Shown here piece after piece: positions 40,560 to 48,338 of a stretch of 52,869 nt of DNA. Under the pieces are notes generated by a model. That model saw nothing but the letters and a program-made list of their open reading frames with translations, was not told where the DNA came from and searched no databases. Origin of the DNA: Deltaproteobacteria bacterium (GTDB lineage Bacteria > Desulfobacterota > Desulfuromonadia > Desulfuromonadales > Geopsychrobacteraceae); assembly GCA_024280485.1 (NCBI GenBank), contig JAJRQB010000165.1, positions 1 through 52,869 on the forward strand. The letters are read 5' to 3'. The translations under genes were made by a program, and so were the position numbers. The stretch's first letter is position 1. The number at the start of each line of letters is the position of its first letter.

Positions 40560-41846
40560 ATGGTTGAAGTTGTAGATCTGATAGTTCATGGACAGGCCTG
40601 GACGACCAAAGAGCTGTTCGTTTTACCGAACGAATATATCTACTGGTCGATTCAGATCGTCATGTACCCGTTCATGACTGGGTTGGTTGCCGGTGCTTTC
40701 GTTCTTTCATCTCTTTACCACGTCTTTGGTGTGACCAAGTTGAGGGAGATAGCGCGTTTTTCGCTGGTCTTCTCTTTTGCCCTGCTTCCGGTGGCGATGA
40801 TGCCGTTGATGCTGCACCTGCAGCAACCGTTACGAGGGATAAATGTCCTGATGACGCCGCATTTTACATCGGCGATTTCAGCCTTCGGGATCGTCTTTCT
40901 GGCCTATGCTTTCATCGTTGCCGGTGAGATCTGGTTTGTCTATCGCAAGCATTTTGTGTTGCGGACGAATGAACTACAGGCCAAGTCGAACCGGAGCAGT
41001 ATGGACAGCCTTTATCTGCTGATTTTCAAGGTCCTGACTCTGGGTGCGATGGACATCGGTGAAGAGTCCCTTGAAAAGGACCATAAGGCTGTCAAAATGC
41101 TGGCCAGCATCGGTATCCCGGTCGCCTGCTTTCTGCACGGGTATGCCGGCTTTATCTTCGGTTCGGTCAAGGCCAATGCCCTCTGGATGACGCCCTTGAT
41201 GCCGGTCATTTTCATCTGTTCAGCGGTTGTTTCAGGGATTGCGCTCTGTATTCTTTGCTACGTTCTCGCTCAGGAGGGACGCAAATTTCTCGCCAAGCGC
41301 AAATTGTCGCGCTGGTCTAAAGATCCGAGCGCACCCTCAGTTGAAACTCTACAGGGCTCCTTGGAGACAGAGGTTGGCATGACCGCCAACTACCTGCTCT
41401 ATTTCATGATTGCCGCTCTCACCCTGGAGATTCTTGACCTTATTTTCCGCGGTTACACTCAGGTTAAATCCTGGGATATTCTCCGCGAGGTTATCTTGGA
41501 GCGAGACTTTACGAAGATCTTCATTGTTCAGTACGGCCTCGGTAATATCTTGCCGTTTGTGCTGATGATTTTGCCGGGCCGAACGGTCAAACGAACCACT
41601 TTCGCCACGGTACTGGTGCTCATGGGTGTTTTCATGATGCGTTATAATGTTGTTATCGGCGGGCAGGCTTTTTCTCTCAGCTTCGCTGGTTTCATGCATT
41701 ACCATCTACCGATCATTCCGCACGATATGGAAACCTTTAAAGAGGGCCTCTTTGGCGCCCTGACCGTTATGGCCACGCCCTTCGTGATCTTCTGGTTTCT
41801 CGCCAAAATTGTGCCGCCTTTCCTTAAAGGGGACGATGCACATTAG
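40560..41846 (+). CDS. NrfD/HybB-family quinol-interacting membrane subunit, module 3
   Basis: A 428-residue protein with about 10 helices. Blocks include VLPNEYIYWSIQIVMYPFMT near the start, FSFALLPVAMMPLMLHLQQP in the second part, and MRYNVVIGGQAFSLSFAGF late, similar in place to the MRYN motif of module 1. An insert rich in charged residues (WSKDPSAPSVETLQG) lies in a cytoplasmic or periplasmic loop. It closes the cytochrome-FeS-NrfD operon of module 3. A strong hairpin follows. Confidence 0.9.
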   Translation: MVEVVDLIVHGQAWTTKELFVLPNEYIYWSIQIVMYPFMTGLVAGAFVLSSLYHVFGVTKLREIARFSLVFSFALLPVAMMPLMLHLQQPLRGINVLMTPHFTSAISAFGIVFLAYAFIVAGEIWFVYRKHFVLRTNELQAKSNRSSMDSLYLLIFKVLTLGAMDIGEESLEKDHKAVKMLASIGIPVACFLHGYAGFIFGSVKANALWMTPLMPVIFICSAVVSGIALCILCYVLAQEGRKFLAKRKLSRWSKDPSAPSVETLQGSLETEVGMTANYLLYFMIAALTLEILDLIFRGYTQVKSWDILREVILERDFTKIFIVQYGLGNILPFVLMILPGRTVKRTTFATVLVLMGVFMMRYNVVIGGQAFSLSFAGFMHYHLPIIPHDMETFKEGLFGALTVMATPFVIFWFLAKIVPPFLKGDDAH

Positions 41847-41874
41847 CCTTAATTCGGAATTTTGATGTTTTTGT

Positions 41875-41918
41875 CTCCAACAAAGGTCGTTCTGTAAATA
41901 GGACGGCCTTTGTTGGAG
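41875..41918 (+). terminator. Hairpin after NrfD module 3
   Basis: CTCCAACAAAGG and CCTTTGTTGGAG form a 12-base perfect stem, with further CGT/ACG pairing inside. No T-run follows, so termination efficiency is uncertain; it may also protect the mRNA end. Confidence 0.6.
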
Positions 41919-42031
41919 GTAGCTAGTGATTTTATAAATAAAATGATTTACTATACAAAAATAGTCAGGTATTTGATTCGCCTTAGTATAGGTAATGTTC
42001 AAAACCCTTTTGATGAATGTTTGGAGAAATT

Positions 42032-42505
42032 ATGAGAAAAGCCGCATTTGTACTGCTGATTCTGTTTTTTGGACTGGTGCTGGGGGGCACTTCTTTTGCT
42101 CAGGATAAAACAACTCGCGATGAGATTGTTGAAAAGTGTAAAGAAGCCGCCGAACTGTTACTTGTGAACCGTGCTGTGGGAATAAGCGAGATAGCTGATA
42201 AAGAGGGTCGCTTTGTCTGGAAAGATACTTATGTTTTTCTGATGGATATGCAGGGAAATATGCTGGCTCATCCGATCATCCCGCAGCTGACCAAGAAGGG
42301 ACCACTTCTCGGACTGACCGATAAAAACAAAAAAAAGCCAAAGAAAATTTTCATTGAATTCGTTGAGATGGCCCAGAAAAACGGTGCGGGCTGGATTTGG
42401 TATAAATGGACGAAGCCGAAGGAAAAAGGGATCTTTGACAAATTCACTTATATTCAACGGGTCGGATATACGGACTTGATTGTTGGAGCTGGTATCTATA
42501 AGTGA
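42032..42505 (+). CDS. Exported single-Cache-domain protein
   Basis: A 157-residue protein with a signal peptide (AAFVLLILFFGLVLGGTSFA) and a small Cache domain: TYVFLMDMQGNMLAHPIIPQ, then FIEFVEMAQKNGAGWIWYKW and RVGYTDLIVGAGIY. Such free-standing periplasmic Cache proteins sense small organic ligands and often lie near cytochrome or chemotaxis genes. ATG 42032 has GGAG eight bases upstream. It sits after module 3 but probably has its own transcript, with a terminator following. Confidence 0.85.
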   Translation: MRKAAFVLLILFFGLVLGGTSFAQDKTTRDEIVEKCKEAAELLLVNRAVGISEIADKEGRFVWKDTYVFLMDMQGNMLAHPIIPQLTKKGPLLGLTDKNKKKPKKIFIEFVEMAQKNGAGWIWYKWTKPKEKGIFDKFTYIQRVGYTDLIVGAGIYK

Positions 42506-42580
42506 TGGAGAACTCTTCACTTCCTGACTTCTCTCCCAGAATTGAGGTCTGGTGAGTTTTGAAGTTTTTTGAATTTATCA

Positions 42581-42614
42581 GGGCTGTCTCTCTTTGTGAG
42601 GCAGCCCTTCTTTA
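42581..42614 (+). terminator. Rho-independent terminator after the Cache gene
   Basis: GGGCTGTCTC pairs with GAGGCAGCCC around TCTTTGT, followed by TTCTTT. The stem has one mismatch. Confidence 0.75.
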
Positions 42615-42680
42615 TCGCATTGACTTGCGGGGGCGGGTGAGTTAATGACGAAAGATGATCCTTTCTGGGAGGTGCTAGCA

Positions 42681-42941
42681 ATGCGCTGGAAACTTTACCT
42701 GTCATTTATTCTGCTATTATCGATTCTCACCTTTGTCGTCCAGAATACGGAGACGGTGACCTTCAATTTTCTTTTCTGGACCTTTGGTCTGCCAGGGGCG
42801 TTAATGCTGCTGGTTGTTTTTATAGTCGGAGTTGCTACGGGCATGTTACTGGTTGCTGGCAAGATTCCTCGGCAGCGTGGAACGATGGGCATTAAAAAAG
42901 AAAACCCTCAACAAACTGACTTACAAGGAAAGGGATTGTAG
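42681..42941 (+). CDS. LapA-domain (DUF1049) small membrane protein
   Basis: An 86-residue two-helix protein: LYLSFILLLSILTFVVQNTE, then FNFLFWTFGLPGALMLLVVF, continuing with IVGVATGMLLV. The VQN..TVTFNFLFW and LP..L..L blocks are those of the LapA/YciS family, which links to LPS-assembly regulation in enterobacteria. Its role here is unknown. ATG 42681 has GGAGG upstream. The next gene starts just behind its stop. Confidence 0.82.
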   Translation: MRWKLYLSFILLLSILTFVVQNTETVTFNFLFWTFGLPGALMLLVVFIVGVATGMLLVAGKIPRQRGTMGIKKENPQQTDLQGKGL

Positions 42942-42942
42942 G

Positions 42943-43521
42943 ATGGGAGAGATTCAAGAAAAATTCTGGTTACAGATTGATCAGGTGGCTCTGGTTGTTG
43001 TCGATGTGCAGGAAAAGCTGGTGCCGGCGATGAACAGCCGGGTTAGTGGTGAATTGGTTCACCATGTTGAGTTACTGCTAGAGGGCTTTGAAGCTCTGGA
43101 CTTGCCGGTGATCGCCACCGAGCAATATTCAAAAGGGTTAGGTCATACCATCGACAAGCTCACAGCCGCGACCAGCCAGAGCTGCATAGAAAAAACCAGT
43201 TTCTCCTGTTGTGGTGAACCAAACTTTATGAGCGCCCTCGAGAAAACCGGGGCGAAACAGGTTCTGCTGGTTGGGATGGAAGCCCACGTCTGTGTGTTGC
43301 AGACTCTGCTCGAACTCCTCGATCGCGGTTACGTTGTCCATCTGGTCAAAGACGCAATTTGTTCGAGGTTTAAAACTGATTTCGAAACGGCCGTCGCGAC
43401 TGCAGGTGCGGCTGGAGCTGTCATCACGACAACTGAAACTGCGCTCTTTCAGTTGGTTGGTGGAGCAAAACACCCTGGTTTCAAGACAGTTTCACAGCTG
43501 GCCAAACGGCGCACACCCTGA
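42943..43521 (+). CDS. Isochorismatase-family cysteine hydrolase
   Basis: A 192-residue hydrolase of the isochorismatase/YcaC type. The catalytic Asp is in ALVVVDVQEKLVPAM (about residue 20), the Lys region follows TEQYSKGLG, and the nucleophilic Cys is in LLVGMEAHVCVLQTLLELLD (about residue 115). Members act on amides and related small molecules; the substrate is not predictable. The ATG follows AGGAAAGG and the LapA-like gene by one base, and its stop overlaps the next ATG. Confidence 0.88.
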   Translation: MGEIQEKFWLQIDQVALVVVDVQEKLVPAMNSRVSGELVHHVELLLEGFEALDLPVIATEQYSKGLGHTIDKLTAATSQSCIEKTSFSCCGEPNFMSALEKTGAKQVLLVGMEAHVCVLQTLLELLDRGYVVHLVKDAICSRFKTDFETAVATAGAAGAVITTTETALFQLVGGAKHPGFKTVSQLAKRRTP

Positions 43522-43880
43522 TGGCTGAACTAACAGTGGGTCAACTGGGGGAATTGTGTGAAATGATCCGCCAGCAATGCCGAGAACTGGAAGATTTCCT
43601 CGAGAGTTCGGCTGAGAGTAGTAAACCGGTCGCTCTCGATGAGCCGATCGGTCGTTTGTCGCGCATGGATGCCATGCAGCAGCAACAGATGGCGATCGCC
43701 AGTCGCCAATCTCAGACCCAGAGACTCCAATTGTTGCGTAATGCTTTACAGTCGATTGAGCGAGAAAATTACGGTGATTGTCGCATTTGTGAAGAACCCA
43801 TCGGCTATCAGCGTTTGAAGGTCCGGCCTGAAACACCTTTCTGCCTCAGTTGTCAAAGCCGCTCCGAAGGAGAGCGATAA
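43521..43880 (+). CDS. DksA/TraR-family zinc-finger protein
   Basis: A 119-residue protein with a charged helical N-terminal part (about residues 5-80) and a C-terminal C4 zinc finger CRICEEPIGYQRLKVRPETP and FCLSC. The layout is that of short DksA/TraR-like proteins, some of which bind RNA polymerase. The N-terminal region lacks a clear DxxDxA tip motif (SRMDAMQQQQ instead), so DksA function is not assured. It overlaps the isochorismatase stop by one base (TGATG). Confidence 0.85.
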   Translation: MAELTVGQLGELCEMIRQQCRELEDFLESSAESSKPVALDEPIGRLSRMDAMQQQQMAIASRQSQTQRLQLLRNALQSIERENYGDCRICEEPIGYQRLKVRPETPFCLSCQSRSEGER

Positions 43881-43881
43881 G

Positions 43882-44319
43882 ATGTCGAACCTGGTTCTGT
43901 TCTTGGCGATTTTAGCTGCCGGCGCTGCTGCGACAGTACAGCCCCCAATCAACGCAAGGCTGGCGGAAAAGATCGGAATTATTCATGCTGCGACCATCTC
44001 TTTTTTAGTCGGTACAGTCGTGCTATTGGTGGTTTCTTTAAGTGTCGGCCGTGGTTCTTACAAAGAGATTGTTCATGCTGATTGGTGGCAATACAGTGGT
44101 GGATTGTTCGGAGCTTTTTTTGTCACCCTAACGATCCTCGCTGTTCCCCGGTTAGGGATTGGTGCAGTGATGGCTGCGTTGATTGTCTCTCAGTTGGCAA
44201 CGGGGTTGGTTTTTGATCATTTCGGACTGTTTGGTATGCGACAGATTCCGCTCGATTTGAGTCGAATCGCCGGGGTGGTTTTGTTAATGATCGGAGTGGC
44301 ACTGATCTTTCGCAGGTAG
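43882..44319 (+). CDS. DMT-superfamily (YdcZ-type) transporter
   Basis: A 145-residue membrane protein with about five helices, of the DUF606/YdcZ family (half-size drug/metabolite transporter). Family features are the start LFLAILAAGAAATVQPPINA (with NARLA) and YSGGLFGAFFVTLTILAVPR. It begins two bases after the DksA-like gene's stop. The substrate is unknown; such half-size proteins form dimers. Confidence 0.85.
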   Translation: MSNLVLFLAILAAGAAATVQPPINARLAEKIGIIHAATISFLVGTVVLLVVSLSVGRGSYKEIVHADWWQYSGGLFGAFFVTLTILAVPRLGIGAVMAALIVSQLATGLVFDHFGLFGMRQIPLDLSRIAGVVLLMIGVALIFRR

Positions 44320-44325
44320 CAGGCC

Positions 44326-44670
44326 TTAACCCCAGCAGATTCCGATGGGATCGTCATCGAGCGCTTTGATAAGGCGGCTTAGATTCAAGCTCGGAGTTAT
44401 ACTCTGATAAATATGCCAACGGAGATCACGGTCAATCGAGTAGAGCACCCATTGATTGAGATCTGGGCTATAGCTGAAACGAGCTATTGGCGTGCGCAAC
44501 CATTCCTCTTCGCCTGTGGAGTTGAGTCTTTCCTCAAATAGAGTGACGTGATTGTCTGTAAGGCTGTACCCGAGCCTAAGTCCCTGAAAGCGTTCACAGG
44601 GAACACGTTCTCGACAAAATTTGTCGAGTTGCTGCTGTGCTTGTTTCTGTAGCAGTTCAGGCAATTTCAT
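44326..44670 (-). CDS. DUF3024-like protein
   Basis: A 114-residue protein resembling DUF3024: LGYSLTDNHVTLFEERLNST, IARFSYSPDLNQWVLYSIDR, and a final NLSRLIKALDDDPIGICWG. ATG 44670 is used; the codon before it is TTG in frame. An AAAGG sequence precedes it. It is convergent with the transporter gene, 6 bases apart. Function unknown. Confidence 0.78.
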   Translation of the reverse strand: MKLPELLQKQAQQQLDKFCRERVPCERFQGLRLGYSLTDNHVTLFEERLNSTGEEEWLRTPIARFSYSPDLNQWVLYSIDRDLRWHIYQSITPSLNLSRLIKALDDDPIGICWG

Positions 44671-44680
44671 CAATAAGCCT

Positions 44681-44794
44681 TTAGGGTGGACAGTCAGCGC
44701 ACGAAGAACGGAAGAGATTGGTGCTCAGATAACGATCCCCCCGGTCCGGCAGAATAACCACGATTGTTCCCGTCTCAAAATCTCTATTTTTCAT
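44681..44794 (-). pseudogene. C-terminal remnant of a cysteine synthase-like gene
   Basis: A 37-codon minus-strand frame reads NRDFETGTIVVILPDRGDRY, then LSTNLFRSSCADCPP and stop. 'GTIVVILPDRGDRYLST.LF' is the highly conserved end of PLP-dependent cysteine synthase / cystathionine beta-synthase proteins. Nothing of the remaining 250 or more residues is present; instead the UbiD gene stop lies about 40 bases upstream. Three tandem CATCAG copies stand at the broken edge (44792-44809). This is a deletion remnant. Confidence 0.7.
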
Positions 44795-44836
44795 CAGCAT
44801 CAGCATCAGTAAAACCTCAAATGGAGAACTTGGAAA

Positions 44837-46678
44837 TCAGATAATTCCGTGCAGCGGGCCACCGCTGACGCCCAGAGCATCAACCTGCTTTTCAATCTGC
44901 GGGTCGTCGATCCATGGTGGGGCGTGGTGTGGCTTGATCCGCGCATCGATAATAAGCGATCCTTCACAGCCCCAATGTTTAGCTTGCAGGTTGCTGTTAA
45001 CACCGTAGATGTCAGCGGCGGGATTACTGCGCGTGAAGGTGACCCACAACCAGTTATTCAGTGTAGCAGAACAGAAGTCGCTATCATCAACGATCAGGAT
45101 CAATGGAAATTCATTGAGTGGATTGTCTGTGCCCAGGCTAATACAAAGTTTATCAATATTCAGATCTGCCCCAGGTTGATGGAGTGTACAGGCAGGGCCT
45201 TCGATTAACAACAGGCCGGGGAGTGCCAGACGTGGATTGTTGAATCCCTCAGGAAGACTGAGATTTTCGGGAATCCGCAGCGGAAGTTCGCGCCGTGTTG
45301 GGCCAACTGCTGCGATAACAACCTTGGAACCACGATTCAGACCATCGCCACTGTAGTCGAGGGTATCGATGGTGGTGTTGGTCTGAAAATGTAAGTCACG
45401 GCGCCAATCGACCCGCTCAAGCAGGTGAGCAAAGAACGCAGGGATATCATGGATGTCGAGGCGCGGATTGTCATTCTCTGCCGCTATCAGCAGATATTTG
45501 GCCAGCGACAACTGCCCCTGCCCGAGAATGGCATTGGCCTGGGTCAGTAACTCCTGCGGCTGGTGCAATTGATCGTAGGGGGTATAACGTTCGCTGCCGA
45601 TGGCAAGGAGCAGTGGATGAACGCCAGTCGCATCGACCGCATGTACCGCTTTAACGCCGGGGAGCACATCGGGGATCAAGGTCCCGGTCAATTCGTGGAT
45701 GAAAGCGCCAAAACTGGTGTCCTCCTGTGGCGGACGACCGACAGTCGTAAAGAGCCAGATCGCATCCGGGCGATGAAAAACAGCTTCAACCTTGATCAGT
45801 GGAAAATCGTGAGCGAGGCTGTAATAGCCGAGGTGGTCGCCGAAGGGACCTTCCGGCTTCTTGCATCGTGGATCGATAGTGCCGCAGATCACGAAATCAG
45901 CCTCAGCCGGGATAGGCAAATCACCAGGCCCTTTGACGAGTGGAATTCTGTGCCCACCGAGCAGCCCGGCAAATGCGATTTCAGGCATCCCTTCTGGCAA
46001 TGGCATGACCGCTGCGACTGTCATCGCAGGGGGGCCGCCGACGAAGATATTAACCCTCAATGGGTGACCAAGGGCTAAAGCCTCGCGGTGATGAACGCCG
46101 ATGCCTCGGTGAATCTGGTAGTGCAGGCCGATCTCTTCATCCGTCTGATATTGATTTCCCGACAGTTGTACCCGGTACATGCCGAGGTTCGAACTGCGCA
46201 AGCCAGGGTTCGAAGGGCTTTCACTATAAACCTGAGGCAGGGTGATAAATGCACCGCCGTCATCCGGCCAACTTTTGATCTGCGGTAGTTCAGAAATGCA
46301 GGTTTGTTGCTGAAGGACTGGACCGCTTCGAACTTTTTTAGGGAGCAGGTTCCAGGCTGCGGCAGGGGCGCGTAACAGGTTGGTCGGTTGTTTGAGAAGT
46401 TGTTTGGGGTCGAGTTTTAAGTTAATCAGGGTTTCGACGCTGCGCAGGCTGTCACGAAACATAAATCGGGTCCGCTCCAGAGTGCCGAACAGGTTGGCGA
46501 CAGCCGGAAAGCTACAGCCTTGAAGATTATTGAAGAGCAGCGCTGGACCCTGTGCCTGATAGACACGTCGCTGGATAGCCCCGGCCAGCAGATTGGGATC
46601 GATCGGCTGAGTGATCCGGATGAGCTGACCAGTTTTTTCAAGATCAGTTACAGCCTGTTTAAGATTTCGATATCCCAT
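44837..46678 (-). CDS. ubiD: UbiD-family decarboxylase
   Basis: A 613-residue prenylated-FMN-dependent decarboxylase-type protein. Blocks are FNNLQGCSFPAVANLFGTLE, LGMYRVQLSGNQYQTDEEIG, HYQIHRGIG (prFMN region), AFAGLLGGHRIPLVKG, and EGPFGDHLGYYS with the catalytic Glu/Asp region. It is longer than E. coli UbiD (about 500 residues), like the long members found in anaerobes, some of which act in menaquinone synthesis (futalosine route) or on aromatic acids. No UbiX partner is nearby. The gene symbol marks the family only. Confidence 0.88.
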   Translation of the reverse strand: MGYRNLKQAVTDLEKTGQLIRITQPIDPNLLAGAIQRRVYQAQGPALLFNNLQGCSFPAVANLFGTLERTRFMFRDSLRSVETLINLKLDPKQLLKQPTNLLRAPAAAWNLLPKKVRSGPVLQQQTCISELPQIKSWPDDGGAFITLPQVYSESPSNPGLRSSNLGMYRVQLSGNQYQTDEEIGLHYQIHRGIGVHHREALALGHPLRVNIFVGGPPAMTVAAVMPLPEGMPEIAFAGLLGGHRIPLVKGPGDLPIPAEADFVICGTIDPRCKKPEGPFGDHLGYYSLAHDFPLIKVEAVFHRPDAIWLFTTVGRPPQEDTSFGAFIHELTGTLIPDVLPGVKAVHAVDATGVHPLLLAIGSERYTPYDQLHQPQELLTQANAILGQGQLSLAKYLLIAAENDNPRLDIHDIPAFFAHLLERVDWRRDLHFQTNTTIDTLDYSGDGLNRGSKVVIAAVGPTRRELPLRIPENLSLPEGFNNPRLALPGLLLIEGPACTLHQPGADLNIDKLCISLGTDNPLNEFPLILIVDDSDFCSATLNNWLWVTFTRSNPAADIYGVNSNLQAKHWGCEGSLIIDARIKPHHAPPWIDDPQIEKQVDALGVSGGPLHGII

Positions 46679-46859
46679 AAGACCTCAGAAGAAGAAATAC
46701 CAGCAGAGACGCGGAATCTGCAGTCTGCGTGCTTGTCAGAATTTGATCTCAAGTGTGCACATTTACAGTCGGAACCTGGTGAGGTTGGCCGACTGCATCT
46801 GCCATTTATAGATCATGCCGAACAGTATTTCAACAGCCGGGCAGGAGAACCCACCTCCT

Positions 46860-48278
46860 TCAGGAGTCTAATGCCATTACCGGTCCGTCAAGCAGTCCCT
46901 GAAGTCGTGCATTATCTTGTGCAACGAGGCGCAGTCCATCACTGATACTGGGGTAAATGTGCACTGTTGTTGCGAGGTCAACGACAGTCAGACCAAAGCG
47001 GATTGCCAGAGTCGCTTCGTGGATGATATCGGCGGCTCGTGGTGCCAGCATCTGGACGCCCAGAACTTTACCTGAGCCTTTTTCCGCGCAGAGCAGAAAC
47101 CCGCCCTTCCTGTCTCCCATGACATGTGCCTTCGGCACCCGGTCGAGATCGATATAGTTTTCGATGGCCTGCATGCCGTTGGCTTCCGCAGTTAAACGAC
47201 TCATTCCGACCGTTGCAAATTCCGGATCGACAAAGACCGCCATCGGCGTCAAACGATGATCGATGGTTGCATTCGCGGCAGGGTCAAGCATGTTCTCCAT
47301 TGCGGTCATCGCCTCTCGCGCTCCAGCCGGGGCGATCATTGGTGCGCCGGTGACATCACCTGCGGCCCAGATACCGGGTGTGGTCGTACGTAATTGGCGA
47401 TCAACCAGGATGAAGCCGGTCGATAGAGTTTGTACCCCGGCTTTTTCAAGCCCGATCCCTTCGCTGGCCGGAGCAGTCCCGACCGCCAGCATCAGCCGTT
47501 CAGCGCAAAATTCAAGGGACTCTTCCCCAACGCGGGCGTGGAGGCAGATCTCTTCGCCGCGCTGTTCGATCTTCTCCGTTTCAGCATTAAACAGGAATTG
47601 AATCCCTTCCTCTTCAAGGATTTGCTGAAATTGTCGAGTCAGACGTGGGTCGAATTCGTTCAACAACAGCGGACCGCGCTCGAGGATTGTGACCTTAGTG
47701 CCGAAACGGGAGAACATCTGGCCCATTTCGAGCGAGATGACGCCACCACCAAGGGTCAGTAATGATTGGGGGAAACAGGGCAGGTGCAAGGCACTGTAGC
47801 TCGTCAGGTAGTCTGTTTCATCGAGACCGGGTATCGGTAATACTCGCGGTGTCCCTCCCGTGGCGATCAGAATTTTTTTACAACGGATGATGTCTGAGCC
47901 GACCTGAACTTCGTGAGGAGAGAGAAAGGCTGCATGACCTCGGAGAACCTTGAGGTTCGGAGTGTTCTCCAGTTCGTACTGATAGTGACTCTCACGTACG
48001 GTTTCGACCGCCTGGCGCTTCAATGACATCAAAGTGTTGCAGTCCGGCTTACCTGCGGTCAGATTAAGGCCCCAGTTCATCCCGCGACGTGCAGCATGGT
48101 ACATCTCTGCTTTGTCGATCAGGGTCTTGCTTGGGATGCAGCCCCAGTTGACGCAGGTGCCGCCCAGGTGACTCTGTTCTATCATCAGCACCTTTTTCCC
48201 CTGCGCCGCAGCGAGGCGAGCAGCGGCAAAAGCGGTAGTGCCAGAGCCGAGGATCAAGATGTCAGGATGATGAGGCAT
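46860..48278 (-). CDS. FAD-dependent disulfide oxidoreductase (dihydrolipoyl dehydrogenase / mercuric reductase-like)
   Basis: A 472-residue class I pyridine nucleotide-disulfide oxidoreductase. FAD site ILILGSGTTAFAAARLAAAQ; redox-active pair in GGTCVNWGCIPSKTL (Cys43/Cys48 by rough count); NAD site LTLGGGVISLEMGQMFSRFG; second FAD block GIWAAGDVTGAPMIAP; dimer domain with TTVHIYPSISDGLR, where the expected HxHP-type catalytic His is kept only in part. The C-terminal vicinal cysteines and the N-terminal HMA domain of MerA are absent, so mercury reduction is unproven. It is a single-gene unit. Confidence 0.85.
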   Translation of the reverse strand: MPHHPDILILGSGTTAFAAARLAAAQGKKVLMIEQSHLGGTCVNWGCIPSKTLIDKAEMYHAARRGMNWGLNLTAGKPDCNTLMSLKRQAVETVRESHYQYELENTPNLKVLRGHAAFLSPHEVQVGSDIIRCKKILIATGGTPRVLPIPGLDETDYLTSYSALHLPCFPQSLLTLGGGVISLEMGQMFSRFGTKVTILERGPLLLNEFDPRLTRQFQQILEEEGIQFLFNAETEKIEQRGEEICLHARVGEESLEFCAERLMLAVGTAPASEGIGLEKAGVQTLSTGFILVDRQLRTTTPGIWAAGDVTGAPMIAPAGAREAMTAMENMLDPAANATIDHRLTPMAVFVDPEFATVGMSRLTAEANGMQAIENYIDLDRVPKAHVMGDRKGGFLLCAEKGSGKVLGVQMLAPRAADIIHEATLAIRFGLTVVDLATTVHIYPSISDGLRLVAQDNARLQGLLDGPVMALDS

Positions 48279-48338
48279 TGTCTTCTCCTTCGTTGATAAT
48301 AGCAGAAGAGCAATGTATCAGTGTGTGTGAATTCCAAC

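Noticed and set aside
46520-46945. Plus-strand open frame spanning the gap between the ubiD and oxidoreductase genes
   Set aside because: Both ends are antisense to real genes and the middle shows no protein-like pattern; the 180-base gap is best left as non-coding.
46860-48278. Mercuric reductase (merA)
   Set aside because: The CVNWGC redox pair is present, but the C-terminal vicinal cysteines and the HMA domain of MerA are not, and no mer genes are nearby.
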